From Amycolatopsis sp. FBCC-B4732 (GTDB taxonomy: Bacteria; Actinomycetota; Actinomycetes; Mycobacteriales; Pseudonocardiaceae): DNA of 64,000 nucleotides. The stretch covers positions 8,412,501-8,476,500 of the forward strand of contig NZ_CP095376.1 in assembly GCF_023008405.1 (NCBI RefSeq), read 5' to 3'. How positions within the stretch are numbered: position 1 is the stretch's first letter; each line of letters starts with the position of its first letter. Shown here piece by piece: positions 25,610 through 33,746 of this stretch. The notes under the pieces were generated by a model, which was not told where the DNA came from, did not search any database, and saw only the letters and a program-made list of their open reading frames with translations. The position numbers and the translations under genes are program-made.

Positions 25610-27078
25610 GACGCCCGGCCGGACAGCTCGTAGTCGGCCGGGTCGACCTTGCGCGTCTCCAGCCAGTAGCGCCAGGTGAAGCCGGGCCAGATCGTCCGGT
25701 TGACGCCCTTGGCGTCGAGGTACCAGCTCTTGCAGCCGCCCTGGGTCCAGACGCCCTTGACCAGCTTGTCCTGGATCTCCTGCTGGAACTTCTCCTGCAC
25801 ACCCGGCCGGACGTCGAGCGCGGCCGCGTCACGGGAGTCGGCGAGCTTGATGGCGTCGACGACGTACTTCGACTGCGACTCGATCATGAACACGACGGAG
25901 TTGTGGCCCAGTGCGGTGTTCGGGCCGAGCAGGAAGAACAGGTTCGGGAAGCCGGACACGGTGATGCCCTTGTGCGTCCGCATCCCCTCGGCCGCCCACT
26001 CCTTGGCGAGGTCGCGGCCGTCGACGCCGGTGATGTCGAGGTACTCCAGCGCGTCGGTCACCTTGAACCCGGTGCCGTAGATGATCGCGTCGACCTCGTG
26101 CTCGACCCCGGCGGAGTCGACGATCGAGTGCGCCTTGACCTCCTTGACGCCCGAGGTGTTGACGTCGACGTTCGGCCGCGCGAGCGCCGGGTAGTAGTCG
26201 TTGGAGATCAGGACGCGCTTGCAGCCCATCGTGTAGTCGGGCGTGACCTTCTTGCGCAGCGCGGAGTCCTTGATGCCCTTCGCGATGTTGCGCTTCGCGA
26301 TCAGCTCGCCGGCCTTCATGATCGCCGGGTGGCCGTTGAAGCCGATGGCCCGCGCCTCGAGCAGCCAGTAGAGCGCGTTGCGGTAGAGGCGCTGGGTGCC
26401 CGGGACGCGCTTGAACAGCGTCTGCGCCCACGACGGCATCGCGTGGTCGGGCTTCGGCATGATCCACGGCGGCGTGCGCTGGAACAGCGTCAGCTCGGCG
26501 ACGTCCGGGGCGATCTTCGGGACGAACTGGACCGCGCTCGCGCCGGTGCCGACCACGGCGACCTTCTTGCCGCGCAGGTCGTATTCGTGGTTCCACTGCG
26601 CGGAGTGCCAGGTCTGGCCCTTGAACTCCCCGATCCCGGGCAGTTCGGGGACCTGCGGGATGTGCAGGCCGCCGACGCCGGAGACGAGGAACTGCGCGAC
26701 GAACTCGCGGCCGTCCTTGGTGGTCGCCGTCCAGCGGCGCTCCCGCTCGTCCCAGTGGGCGCCGGTGAGCTCCACGCCGAACCGGATCTTCTCGCGCAGC
26801 CGGTACTTGTCGGCGACGCCCTTGAGGTACTCGAAGATCTCCGGCTGCGGCGAGAACGACCGCGACCAGTCCGGGTTCTGCTCGTACGAGAACGAGTACA
26901 TGTGCGACTGCACGTCGCACGCGCACCCGGGGTAGGAGTTGTCGCGCCAGGTGCCACCCACCTCGCCGGCCTTCTCCAGGATCACGTAGTCCCGGATGCC
27001 GGCCTTTTCGAGCTGGATCGCCTGGCCGAGCCCGGAAAACCCGGTGCCCACGATCACGACCTTGAACCGCTCGGTCAT
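25606..27078 (-). CDS. Flavin-containing (Baeyer-Villiger type) monooxygenase
   Basis: This 490-residue FAD/NADPH monooxygenase has the N-terminal Rossmann motif VGTGFSGLG (11-16), the Baeyer-Villiger fingerprint F-x-G-x3-H-x3-W (FKGQTWHSAQW), and a second dinucleotide motif VVGTGASAVQF. The expected reaction is conversion of ketones to esters or lactones. It begins an operon with the di-iron protein and perhaps the VanB-type reductase. A 17-bp palindrome 48-64 bp upstream suggests control by a repressor. Similar monooxygenase/SDR groupings are known from the mycobacterial mymA locus. Confidence 0.92.
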   Translation of the reverse strand: MTERFKVVIVGTGFSGLGQAIQLEKAGIRDYVILEKAGEVGGTWRDNSYPGCACDVQSHMYSFSYEQNPDWSRSFSPQPEIFEYLKGVADKYRLREKIRFGVELTGAHWDERERRWTATTKDGREFVAQFLVSGVGGLHIPQVPELPGIGEFKGQTWHSAQWNHEYDLRGKKVAVVGTGASAVQFVPKIAPDVAELTLFQRTPPWIMPKPDHAMPSWAQTLFKRVPGTQRLYRNALYWLLEARAIGFNGHPAIMKAGELIAKRNIAKGIKDSALRKKVTPDYTMGCKRVLISNDYYPALARPNVDVNTSGVKEVKAHSIVDSAGVEHEVDAIIYGTGFKVTDALEYLDITGVDGRDLAKEWAAEGMRTHKGITVSGFPNLFFLLGPNTALGHNSVVFMIESQSKYVVDAIKLADSRDAAALDVRPGVQEKFQQEIQDKLVKGVWTQGGCKSWYLDAKGVNRTIWPGFTWRYWLETRKVDPADYELSGRAS

Positions 27079-27125
27079 CTGTCGGCCTCCGCTGCTTCGA
27101 GGAAACTGCGGAAATGACGTTACCT

Positions 27126-27142
27126 CAAGTAACAGTTACTTG
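27126..27142. promoter_or_regulatory. 17-bp perfect palindrome upstream of the monooxygenase
   Basis: CAAGTAAC-A-GTTACTTG is an exact inverted repeat in the 81-bp gap between the PPOX and monooxygenase genes. Symmetry and position fit a TetR-family operator for the monooxygenase operon. Confidence 0.65.
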
Positions 27143-27153
27143 GAAGTACTGGC

Positions 27154-27165
27154 TACTGATCAGTA
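27154..27165. promoter_or_regulatory. 12-bp palindrome over the PPOX stop codon
   Basis: TACTGATCAGTA is a perfect palindrome, part of a longer GTACTG...CAGTAC arrangement (27147-27166) that overlaps the PPOX stop. It may be a second operator or just a small terminator stem. Confidence 0.4.
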
Positions 27166-27633
27166 CGTCCCGCCGAGCTTGCCGTGGTTCCAGCTGGCGA
27201 CCTTGGTCGGCCGGAAGATCAACCCGACGCGCTTGGGGGCCTGACCTGCGATGAAGGCCCTCAGCTCGTCGGGCACGGGGTCGCCCGGCTTGGCGCCCGC
27301 GTACCGCTGCATCAGCTCGATCCCCATCCGGGTGACCTCGGCGGTGTCCTCGACGATCTCGACGTCGGCCTCGAACGAAACGCCGCGGAGCTTCTCGTAG
27401 CTGTCTCCGTCCTCGACGAGCACGGTCGCTTGCGCGAGCCGCCGGAAGTTCTTGGCCTTCTGCGAGGTGCCGTACGTCCAGGTCGCGACGCCGTCACCGT
27501 GCGGGAAGTACCAGAGCGGCGCGAGGTGCGGCCGCCCGTTCGGGCCGACGCTGGCGACGTTGATGACCTGCTGCCCGGCGAGGTACTCGCGCACCTCGTC
27601 CTCGGTCATCCGGATCTGGTCGCGACGGGACAT
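27160..27633 (-). CDS. PPOX-class flavoprotein (F420-dependent type)
   Basis: The 157-residue split-barrel protein shows VINVASVGPNGRPHLAPLWYFPHGDGVATWTYG, KNFRRLAQATVLVEDGDSYEKLRGVSFEADVEI, and a C-terminal VGLIFRPTKVASWNHGKLGGTY. ATG 27633 has an AAGGGG site. It starts 3 bp after the stop of the SDR gene, so the two form an operon. Members reduce small molecules with F420H2 or FMN. The substrate is unknown. Confidence 0.85.
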   Translation of the reverse strand: MSRRDQIRMTEDEVREYLAGQQVINVASVGPNGRPHLAPLWYFPHGDGVATWTYGTSQKAKNFRRLAQATVLVEDGDSYEKLRGVSFEADVEIVEDTAEVTRMGIELMQRYAGAKPGDPVPDELRAFIAGQAPKRVGLIFRPTKVASWNHGKLGGTY

Positions 27634-27635
27634 GT

Positions 27636-28547
27636 TCACCCCTTGGTGGCGGCTCGTCCACCGTGGCCGGTGACCGCCGACTCGAACGCGCCGCGTGCCT
27701 CGATGTCGGCCAGCGCGGCCTTGTCCGCCGAAGGTACCCGGCTGCGGGACCCGATTTCGACGATCGGCGGCAGGAACGCGCGAAGCAGCTTGAGCCCGCC
27801 GACCCAGCGCGGCACGTGGATGGTCCGGGCGCGCTTGAGGATGCCCGCTTCGAGGTCGTCCAGCGCGGTTTCGAGCGGGTAGGTCTTGCCGATCAGGCCC
27901 GGCATCGACGCGCGGAGCTTGCCGAACACCGGGTGCGCGTCGGCGCTCTCGACCAGGTCGGTGCGGATCCACGTCGGGTGCGCGACGCCGACCTTGACGC
28001 CCAGGTGGGCGACCTCGGCGCGGAGGCTGTTCGAGAACGCTTCGACGCCGGCCTTGGCGGCGGAGTAGTTGGCCATGCCCGGCGCGTGCGTGATCGCGGC
28101 GAGGCTGGAGATGGCCAGCAGGTAGCCCTTGCGCTCGATGACGTGCGGGAGCGTGACGCGGAACGTCCGCCAGACGCCGAGCAGGTCGACCTCGATCACC
28201 TTCTCGAACGCGGCCTTGTCGACCGAGCGGACGAAGCCCGCGGTCGCGATGCCGGCGTTGGCGATGACGACGTCGATCCCGCCGAAGTGCTCGACGACGC
28301 CCGCGGTCGCCTTTTCGAGGGCGTCCCAGCTGGTGACGTCGGCTTCCCAGGCGTGCGCGTTCGGGCCGATCCGGTCGGCGACCTTCTTCTGCTCTTCGGC
28401 TTCGAGGCCGACGAGGGCCACCTTCGCGCCGCGGGCGGCGAGCCGTTCGGCCAGCCCGGCGCCGATGCCGCGGGCGGCGCCGGTGATCAGCACGACCTTC
28501 CCGTCGACCTTCTTGGTGCCGCTCAGCAGCGAAAACGGGTTGGCCAC
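27636..28547 (-). CDS. SDR-family oxidoreductase
   Basis: The 303-residue short-chain dehydrogenase has the cofactor motif TGAARGIG, NAG, SSLA with the catalytic serine, and YSAAK, plus a C-terminal extension (WVGGLKLLRAFLPPIVEIGSR) found in lipid- or steroid-related SDRs. GTG 28547 is preferred because of an excellent AAGGAGGG site 5 bp upstream; an in-frame start lies further up. It heads the SDR-PPOX pair just upstream of the Baeyer-Villiger operon and could oxidise the alcohol that the monooxygenase then uses as ketone. Confidence 0.88.
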   Translation of the reverse strand: MANPFSLLSGTKKVDGKVVLITGAARGIGAGLAERLAARGAKVALVGLEAEEQKKVADRIGPNAHAWEADVTSWDALEKATAGVVEHFGGIDVVIANAGIATAGFVRSVDKAAFEKVIEVDLLGVWRTFRVTLPHVIERKGYLLAISSLAAITHAPGMANYSAAKAGVEAFSNSLRAEVAHLGVKVGVAHPTWIRTDLVESADAHPVFGKLRASMPGLIGKTYPLETALDDLEAGILKRARTIHVPRWVGGLKLLRAFLPPIVEIGSRSRVPSADKAALADIEARGAFESAVTGHGGRAATKG

Positions 28548-28587
28548 GGTGCCCTCCTTGATGTCACTTGAGGGCACCGTACCTCAA

Positions 28588-28602
28588 CTTACCCGCAGTA
28601 AG
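28588..28602. promoter_or_regulatory. Dyad upstream of the SDR gene
   Basis: CTTAC-CCGCA-GTAAG is an inverted repeat with a 5-bp spacer 40 bp before the SDR start. It is preceded by TACCTCAA, which also precedes the palindrome before the monooxygenase, hinting at related control. The evidence is weak. Confidence 0.4.
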
Positions 28603-28628
28603 CTACCCAAGAGTAGGCGCCACTTTCC

Positions 28629-29531
28629 CTACGAAAGTGACGCCAGCTCGTCGGGGGACAGCGTCAAGGTCACGGACGCGATCAGGTCGGTCAGCTGCTC
28701 GGTCGTCCGGGCGCTGGCGATCGGCGCGGCCACCGTCGGCTGCTGCCGCAGCCAGGCGAGCGCGACCGTGGCGACCGCGACGTCGTGCGCCTTCGCGACC
28801 TCGTCGAGCTTCGCCAGCACGCGCTCGCCGCGTTCGTCCAAATAGGACTCCGCACGGGCGGCGCGCGGGCTGTCGGTCACGGCGCCCTTCGTCCGGTACT
28901 TGCCGGTGAGGAAGCCCTTCGCCAGCGAGAAGTACGGCAGCGTGGCCAGGCCTTCGCGGGCGACGAGCGGGGCCAGGTCGCGCTCGTAGTCCCGCTCGAG
29001 GAGGTTGTAGTGCGGCTGCAGCACGGCGTACCGCGCGAGCCCGTTGCGGTCCGAAGTGGACAGTGCTTCGGCGAGCCGTTCGGCGGTGTAGTTCGACGCG
29101 CCGAGGTAGCGCACCTTGCCCGCGCGGACCAGCGCGTCGAACGCTTCGAGGGTCTCCTCGAGCGGGGTGTCGGGGTCGTCGCGGTGGGCGTAGTAGAGGT
29201 CGATGTGGTCGGTCTGGAGGCGGCGCAGCGAGTCCTCGGCTGCGGCCTGGATGTTCTTCGCGGACAGGCCGGGGCGGCCCTCCCACATGCCGACCTTGGT
29301 CGCGACGACGACGTCGTCCCGGTTGCCGCGCGCGGCCAGCCAGTTGCCGAAGATCTCCTCGGAGCCACCGCCCCCGCCGTAGAGGTCGGCGGAGTCCACG
29401 AAGTTGCCGCCCGCGGCGGTGTAGGCGTCGAGCACGGCGAAGGACTGCGGCTCGTCGGCCGTCCAGCCGAAGACGTTGCCGCCGAGGTTGAGCCCGTACA
29501 CGTCGAGGTCGGTGTTTCCCAGCTTGGTCAT
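28629..29531 (-). CDS. Aldo/keto reductase
   Basis: This 300-residue AKR-barrel enzyme has the catalytic tetrad in recognisable motifs: the aspartate and tyrosine in FVDSADLYGGG, the lysine in VVATKVGM, and the histidine in IDLYYAHRDD. It reduces aldehydes or ketones with NADPH. It ends 82 bp upstream of the SDR gene on the same strand and could be cotranscribed with it. Its substrate is unknown. Confidence 0.9.
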   Translation of the reverse strand: MTKLGNTDLDVYGLNLGGNVFGWTADEPQSFAVLDAYTAAGGNFVDSADLYGGGGGSEEIFGNWLAARGNRDDVVVATKVGMWEGRPGLSAKNIQAAAEDSLRRLQTDHIDLYYAHRDDPDTPLEETLEAFDALVRAGKVRYLGASNYTAERLAEALSTSDRNGLARYAVLQPHYNLLERDYERDLAPLVAREGLATLPYFSLAKGFLTGKYRTKGAVTDSPRAARAESYLDERGERVLAKLDEVAKAHDVAVATVALAWLRQQPTVAAPIASARTTEQLTDLIASVTLTLSPDELASLS

Positions 29532-29593
29532 GCCTTCGACGGTAGTTCGCCGATCCGGGAGGAAAATCGCCGTCCCACGCGTTGGAGTGTTCC

Positions 29594-30418
29594 ATGGCTA
29601 TCGAACTGGGCAAGCTCGGGATCTGGCGGTACCACGCAAACGTCGACGCGAAGTTCGCGGCGGAAGCGGAGAAGCTCGGCTACGGGGCGATCTGGCTGGG
29701 CGGCTCACCCGGCGTCGCCGACCTCGCGTCGGTGGACGACCTGCTCGCGGCGACGGACTCGCTGGTCATCGCGACCGGCATCGTGAACATCTGGCAGGAC
29801 GAACCGGCGGCGATCGCCCGCGTGTACGAGCGCATCGCGGGCAAGTACCCGGACCGCTTCCTGCTCGGCGTCGGCGCGGGCCACCGCGAAGCGACGAAGG
29901 AGTACAAGAAGCCGTACGCGGCGCTGGTCGACTACCTGGACGGCCTGGACGCGGCGGGCGTGCCGGTGGCCGGGCGCGCGCTGGCGGCGCTGGGTCCGAA
30001 GGTGGTGGAGTTGTCGGGCGCGCGCACCGCGGGCGCGCACCCGTACCTGACGACGCCGGAGCACACCCGCTCGACGCGCGAGATCCTCGGCGCGGGCCCG
30101 CTGCTGGCGCCGGAGCACAAGGTCGTCTTGTCGACCGACCCGACCGAGGCGCGGGCGATCGGCCGGCAGACGGTGAAGTACTACCTGGGGCTGTCGAACT
30201 ACGTCGCCAACCTGCGCAAACTCGGCTTCACGGACGCCGATCTGGAGGGTGAGGGCAGTGACTCCCTGGTCGACGCGCTGGCGCTGCACGGCGACGCCGC
30301 GACGATCGCGCGCGGCCTGTCGGCCCACCTCGAGGCGGGGGCGGACCAGGTCGTGGTCCAGGTCCTGAACGAGGACCCGTGGCCGGGCTACCGCGCGCTG
30401 GCCGCCGAGCTGCTGTGA
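29594..30418 (+). CDS. LLM-class F420-dependent oxidoreductase
   Basis: The 274-residue protein is a luciferase-like TIM-barrel flavoenzyme: ELGKLGIWRYHANVDAKFAAEAEKLGYGAIWLGGS at the N terminus, IATGIVNIWQDEP, and RFLLGVGAGHREATKEY. In actinobacteria this class uses F420 rather than FMN. ATG 29594 matches the usual start. It is divergent from the aldo/keto reductase and precedes fbaA. The substrate is unknown. Confidence 0.88.
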   Translation: MAIELGKLGIWRYHANVDAKFAAEAEKLGYGAIWLGGSPGVADLASVDDLLAATDSLVIATGIVNIWQDEPAAIARVYERIAGKYPDRFLLGVGAGHREATKEYKKPYAALVDYLDGLDAAGVPVAGRALAALGPKVVELSGARTAGAHPYLTTPEHTRSTREILGAGPLLAPEHKVVLSTDPTEARAIGRQTVKYYLGLSNYVANLRKLGFTDADLEGEGSDSLVDALALHGDAATIARGLSAHLEAGADQVVVQVLNEDPWPGYRALAAELL

Positions 30419-30528
30419 TCCCCGTCCGGCCGCCGGGGCGCCCGGCGGCCGGGCACACCCTTCTGAACCGATCCCACGTGCGGAAAAGTTTCTGCGCGGG
30501 GACCGGTGTGCGGCGGCGGTACACCTCG

Positions 30529-30534
30529 TACGAT
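30529..30534 (+). promoter_or_regulatory. Probable -10 element of fbaA
   Basis: TACGAT lies 37 bp upstream of the fbaA start, matching the TANNNT consensus of housekeeping actinobacterial sigma factors. No clear -35 is visible. A strong Shine-Dalgarno (AAGGAGGAA) follows at about 30557-30566. Confidence 0.4.
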
Positions 30535-30570
30535 GCGGTCGGGACCCATCCCTGCCAAGGAGGAATACCG

Positions 30571-31602
30571 ATGCCCATCGCGACCCCCGAGGTCTACGCG
30601 GAGATGCTGGACCGGGCGAAGGCGAACGAGTTCGCCTACCCCGCCATCAACGTGACCTCGTCCGAGACCGTGAACGCCGCCATCCGCGGGTTCGCCGAGG
30701 CGGAGAGCGACGGCATCATCCAGTTCTCCACCGGCGGCGCCGAATTCGCCTCCGGCCAGAAGGTCAAGGACATGGTCGTCGGCGCCACCGCGCTGGCCGA
30801 GTTCGCGCAGGTCGTGGCCGCGCGCTACGACGTCAACGTCGCGCTGCACACCGACCACTGCCCCAAGGACAAGCTCGACGGCTTCGTCCGCCCGCTCATC
30901 GACATCTCCGCCGAGCGGGTCAAGAACGGCCAGAACCCGCTGTTCCAGTCCCACATGTGGGACGGCTCCGCCATCGACCTCGACGAAAACCTCGAGATCG
31001 CCGCGGAACTGCTCGCCAAGACCGCCGCCGCGAAGATCATCCTCGAGGTCGAGATCGGCGTCGTCGGCGGCGAAGAAGACGGCGTCGAAGCCGAGATCAA
31101 CGAAAAGCTCTACACCGCCGAAGGCGACTTCCTCAAGACCATCGACGCCCTCGGCTCCGGCGACCGCGGCCGCTACCTGCTGGCGGCGACGTTCGGCAAC
31201 GTCCACGGCGTCTACAAGCCGGGCAACGTCAAGCTCCGCCCCGACGTGCTCAAGGGCGGCCAGGAAGCAGCAGCGAAGAAGCTCGGCCTCGACGCGGGGT
31301 CCAAGCCGTTCGAGCTGGTCTTCCACGGCGGCTCGGGCTCACTGCCGGAGGAGATCCGCGAGGCGGTGTCCTACGGCGTGGTGAAGATGAACGTCGACAC
31401 CGACACCCAGTACGCGTTCACCCGCCCGATCGTGGACCACTTCTTCAAGAACTACGACGGCGTGCTGAAGATCGACGGCGAGGTCGGCAACAAGAAGGTC
31501 TACGACCCGCGCTCGTACCTGAAGGCCGCCGAGGCCGGGATGGCGCAGCGCGTGGTGGAGGCTTGCCAGGCCCTGGGCTCGTCGGGCACGAAGCTCAAGT
31601 AG
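30571..31602 (+). CDS. fbaA: Fructose-bisphosphate aldolase, class II
   Basis: This 343-residue zinc enzyme cleaves fructose-1,6-bisphosphate to dihydroxyacetone phosphate and glyceraldehyde-3-phosphate in glycolysis and gluconeogenesis. Zinc ligands and active-site segments are clear: LHTDHCPKD, EVEIGVVGGEEDG, FGNVHGVYKPGNV and LVFHGGSGS. ATG 30571 follows a near-perfect AAGGAGG. Length is normal for the family. The gene is monocistronic, ending at a strong palindromic hairpin. Confidence 0.97.
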   Translation: MPIATPEVYAEMLDRAKANEFAYPAINVTSSETVNAAIRGFAEAESDGIIQFSTGGAEFASGQKVKDMVVGATALAEFAQVVAARYDVNVALHTDHCPKDKLDGFVRPLIDISAERVKNGQNPLFQSHMWDGSAIDLDENLEIAAELLAKTAAAKIILEVEIGVVGGEEDGVEAEINEKLYTAEGDFLKTIDALGSGDRGRYLLAATFGNVHGVYKPGNVKLRPDVLKGGQEAAAKKLGLDAGSKPFELVFHGGSGSLPEEIREAVSYGVVKMNVDTDTQYAFTRPIVDHFFKNYDGVLKIDGEVGNKKVYDPRSYLKAAEAGMAQRVVEACQALGSSGTKLK

Positions 31603-31610
31603 TCACGCGC

Positions 31611-31648
31611 GAAGGGGCCGCACTTTCACGTGAAAGTGCGGCCCCTTC
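31611..31648. terminator. 38-bp perfect palindrome terminating fbaA (contains 24-bp repeat, copy 3)
   Basis: Arms GAAGGGGCCGCACTTTCAC and GTGAAAGTGCGGCCCCTTC pair without mismatch or loop (19 bp each). The inner 26 bp contains the recurring palindrome. It is placed 8 bp after the fbaA stop and before the convergent VapC-like gene, so it should terminate both. Confidence 0.8.
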
Positions 31649-31655
31649 GCCGTGT

Positions 31656-32060
31656 TCAGACCTCGACGACTTCCAGCAGGTTCTCGAGGCCGCGGAAGTC
31701 CTTCGCGTTGCGGGTGTACAGCGGCAGGCCGTGCACGGAGGCGATCGCGGCGATCATCAGGTCCATCTTGCGCGGCCGTGGATCACGCTTTGCGGCTACG
31801 GTAAGCGCTGCCAATGAGCCGAACCGCGTCGAGGCATCGGCATCGAACGGAAGTGGCACGTAGTCCACGAGAGCCGCCGCGAGATCTTCTGTGCGCGCGG
31901 CCTTGGTGGCTGGGTTCTTCGCCAGTACGACGCCTTGGTGGAGTTCGGCCATCGTGACTGTCGTGATCTGGTGGACGACGGGCAGCTTCTCCGGGTCCAG
32001 GTCGACGAGGTCGAGGTAGACGCAGGTGTCGAGCACACCCAGTTCGTGTCGCTCAGCCAC
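31656..32060 (-). CDS. PIN-domain toxin, VapC-like
   Basis: The 134-residue protein has a PIN ribonuclease pattern: VLDTCVYLDL with the first acidic residue, TTVTMAELHQG, KMDLMIAAIA, and LYTRNAKDFRGL, giving the acidic metal site. VapC toxins cleave RNA, commonly tRNA. The GTG start overlaps the antitoxin stop by 8 bp. Codon use is visibly less GC-biased than the neighbours, which suggests acquisition by transfer. Confidence 0.85.
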   Translation of the reverse strand: MAERHELGVLDTCVYLDLVDLDPEKLPVVHQITTVTMAELHQGVVLAKNPATKAARTEDLAAALVDYVPLPFDADASTRFGSLAALTVAAKRDPRPRKMDLMIAAIASVHGLPLYTRNAKDFRGLENLLEVVEV

Positions 32061-32331
32061 GAGACCGTTCCCACGGGTTGTCGTCGTCGGTCAGGCGGTC
32101 TTCGCCGAAGAACTCGTCTGCCTCACGACGCAACTCTGCGGCGTCCACACGGGGTAGCCGCCGACGCCGTGCGATTATTTCCTCGGTGGTGAGCTGGCGC
32201 CGCCGAGTCAACGGTCGCAGCTCGGCGATCTCCACGCCGTTGCGTGTGACATGGAAGGTCTCACCCGCCTCGACGGCGTCCATGACCGCGGCAGAGCCAT
32301 TGCGGAGCTCGCGCTGGCTGATTATCTGCAT
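32053..32331 (-). CDS. Antitoxin of the Phd/YefM (VapB-like) type
   Basis: This 92-residue antitoxin starts with IISQRELRNGSAAVMDAVEAGETFHVTRNGVEIAELRP, the DNA-binding and dimerisation domain of the prevent-host-death family, followed by a charged C terminus that should wrap the toxin. It precedes and overlaps the PIN toxin gene. A short palindrome 10-26 bp upstream is the likely autoregulatory site. Confidence 0.88.
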   Translation of the reverse strand: MQIISQRELRNGSAAVMDAVEAGETFHVTRNGVEIAELRPLTRRRQLTTEEIIARRRRLPRVDAAELRREADEFFGEDRLTDDDNPWERSRG

Positions 32332-32340
32332 GGGCTAAGT

Positions 32341-32357
32341 GTAGCACCGCGTGCTAC
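32341..32357. promoter_or_regulatory. Operator of the toxin-antitoxin pair
   Basis: GTAGCA-CCGCG-TGCTAC is a perfect inverted repeat 10 bp before the antitoxin start. It also covers the stop codon of the upstream membrane protein gene. Phd/YefM antitoxins bind such sites in autoregulation. Confidence 0.6.
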
Positions 32358-33538
32358 GCGGTTACCCGCCTTGCGGACCACCGCCGTGAAGCCGGGCCGG
32401 CCGCTGCCCAGAGGACGAACACCCCCGCCAGCACCACCGCCGCCGTCCAGTACGCCAGTGGTGGGGCCGACTCCGTGTGCGCGTCGCCCAGTACCCACGG
32501 CCGGAACTGTGACTGCACCCACAGCGCCCCGTACCCGAACGCCGTCACCAGCAGCGCCCCCGCGCCGGCCTGCAGGACACCCGCGCCCATCGTGAACGCC
32601 AGGTCCACCGCCAGCCCGACGAACAGCAGGTAGAACGGCACCGTCGACACCGGGAAGCCCATTCCCAGCAGCAGCGGCCACATCACCGACCGGTACGCGA
32701 CGTAAGCGAGAGCCACCGAAGTCGCCACCCAGCGGAAGCCCAACGTCCGGCGCGCCAGGGCCAGGATCAGGGCCATCACGCCGATGCCCCACAGCGGGTA
32801 CACCCACTCCGGGATCGGCATCGTGAAGTGCAGGATCGCCGTCCGGTCGACCGGGTGGCCGATCTGGTTGGCCGCGAACGAGAGCAGCGAGGGCTCGGCC
32901 TCCGGGGTGCCCCGCTCCCACGCGCGCAGGCCCAGGATGCCGTACTCCTGCTGGCCGTTCGGGAAGAACGTGTTCTCCAGGAAGAACGCCCACAGCGCCA
33001 GCAGCACGCCCGTCCGGAACCGTCCCGGGGGCGCGGCTCGGAGCCAGCCCAGCAGCACGCCCGCCTGCATGATGCCGGTGCCCAGGTACAGCATCATGTG
33101 TGACGGACTCCACGCCGTCAGGTCCAGGCCGTTGACGCGGTGGTTGATGACGTCCAGCGGCGCCGCCACCAGGAACACCAGCAGGCCGATCTGCATCAGG
33201 CGCAGGGAGCGGCGATCGGCGCCCAGGCCCGTGTAGCTGTGGATCGCCACCAGCACCACGATGATCACCGTGCCCACGGTGTTGATCAGGTGCGGGGGCG
33301 CCAGGTCGTCGCGCAGCCACATGAAGTGCCACGACATGTCCCACGACGAGCCGACCAGCTTGAACGCGAACGCCGCCAGCCACATCCCGTAGCAGAACCG
33401 GAGCACCCAGTCCGGCGTCGGCTGCCCGGGGGCGCCGCGGTGCCAGTGCCGCGTGAAGAACAGCCGCGTCTTGCCGATCGGGCTGCGCGGGATCACGTCC
33501 ACCGGGACGTCGACTGCCTTGGCCATGCCGGACATCAT
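32354..33538 (-). CDS. Multi-pass membrane protein of unknown family
   Basis: The family was not recognised. The 394-residue protein has about nine or ten hydrophobic helices. The N-terminal 50 residues are polar (RSPIGKTRLFFTRHWHRG). Histidine- and tryptophan-rich motifs lie at membrane edges: GSSWDMSWHFMWLRDD, DVINHRVNGLDLTAWSPSHMMLYLGTG and AILHFTMPIPEW. Clustered His/Trp residues could bind a metal or haem, but this is speculation. Starts at 33538, 33535 or 33526 are possible. Confidence 0.7.
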   Translation of the reverse strand: MMSGMAKAVDVPVDVIPRSPIGKTRLFFTRHWHRGAPGQPTPDWVLRFCYGMWLAAFAFKLVGSSWDMSWHFMWLRDDLAPPHLINTVGTVIIVVLVAIHSYTGLGADRRSLRLMQIGLLVFLVAAPLDVINHRVNGLDLTAWSPSHMMLYLGTGIMQAGVLLGWLRAAPPGRFRTGVLLALWAFFLENTFFPNGQQEYGILGLRAWERGTPEAEPSLLSFAANQIGHPVDRTAILHFTMPIPEWVYPLWGIGVMALILALARRTLGFRWVATSVALAYVAYRSVMWPLLLGMGFPVSTVPFYLLFVGLAVDLAFTMGAGVLQAGAGALLVTAFGYGALWVQSQFRPWVLGDAHTESAPPLAYWTAAVVLAGVFVLWAAAGPASRRWSARRVTA

Positions 33539-33643
33539 GGCCGGTCATGGTCACGAGCGGGCTAAGACCGCCAAAAACCGGGGTTCACCCGTAGGGGTGG
33601 TGGATTTGCCTCCGGCGCGCGCCGGTTGGCATGGTGTGCCGCC

Positions 33644-33730
33644 ATGATGCCGAAACGAGTTGTGGCCGCCGTCCTGATCGGCGCGCTGGTGCTGGCCGGT
33701 GGCGGGGTGCTCGGGGCGCTCCTCTTCTGA
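33644..33730 (+). CDS. 28-residue single-pass membrane peptide
   Basis: An ATGATG start gives MMPKRVVAAVLIGALVLAGG followed by eight more residues and TGA. The peptide has a short basic N terminus (K-R) and one helix spanning nearly all the rest. It lies 16 bp upstream of the DUF3151 start, in the same direction, and the spacer begins with a GGG site. The codons are GC-rich at position three. A small membrane peptide cotranscribed with the DUF3151 gene is plausible. Confidence 0.45.
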   Translation: MMPKRVVAAVLIGALVLAGGGVLGALLF

Positions 33731-33746
33731 GGGCAGAATGGGCGGC

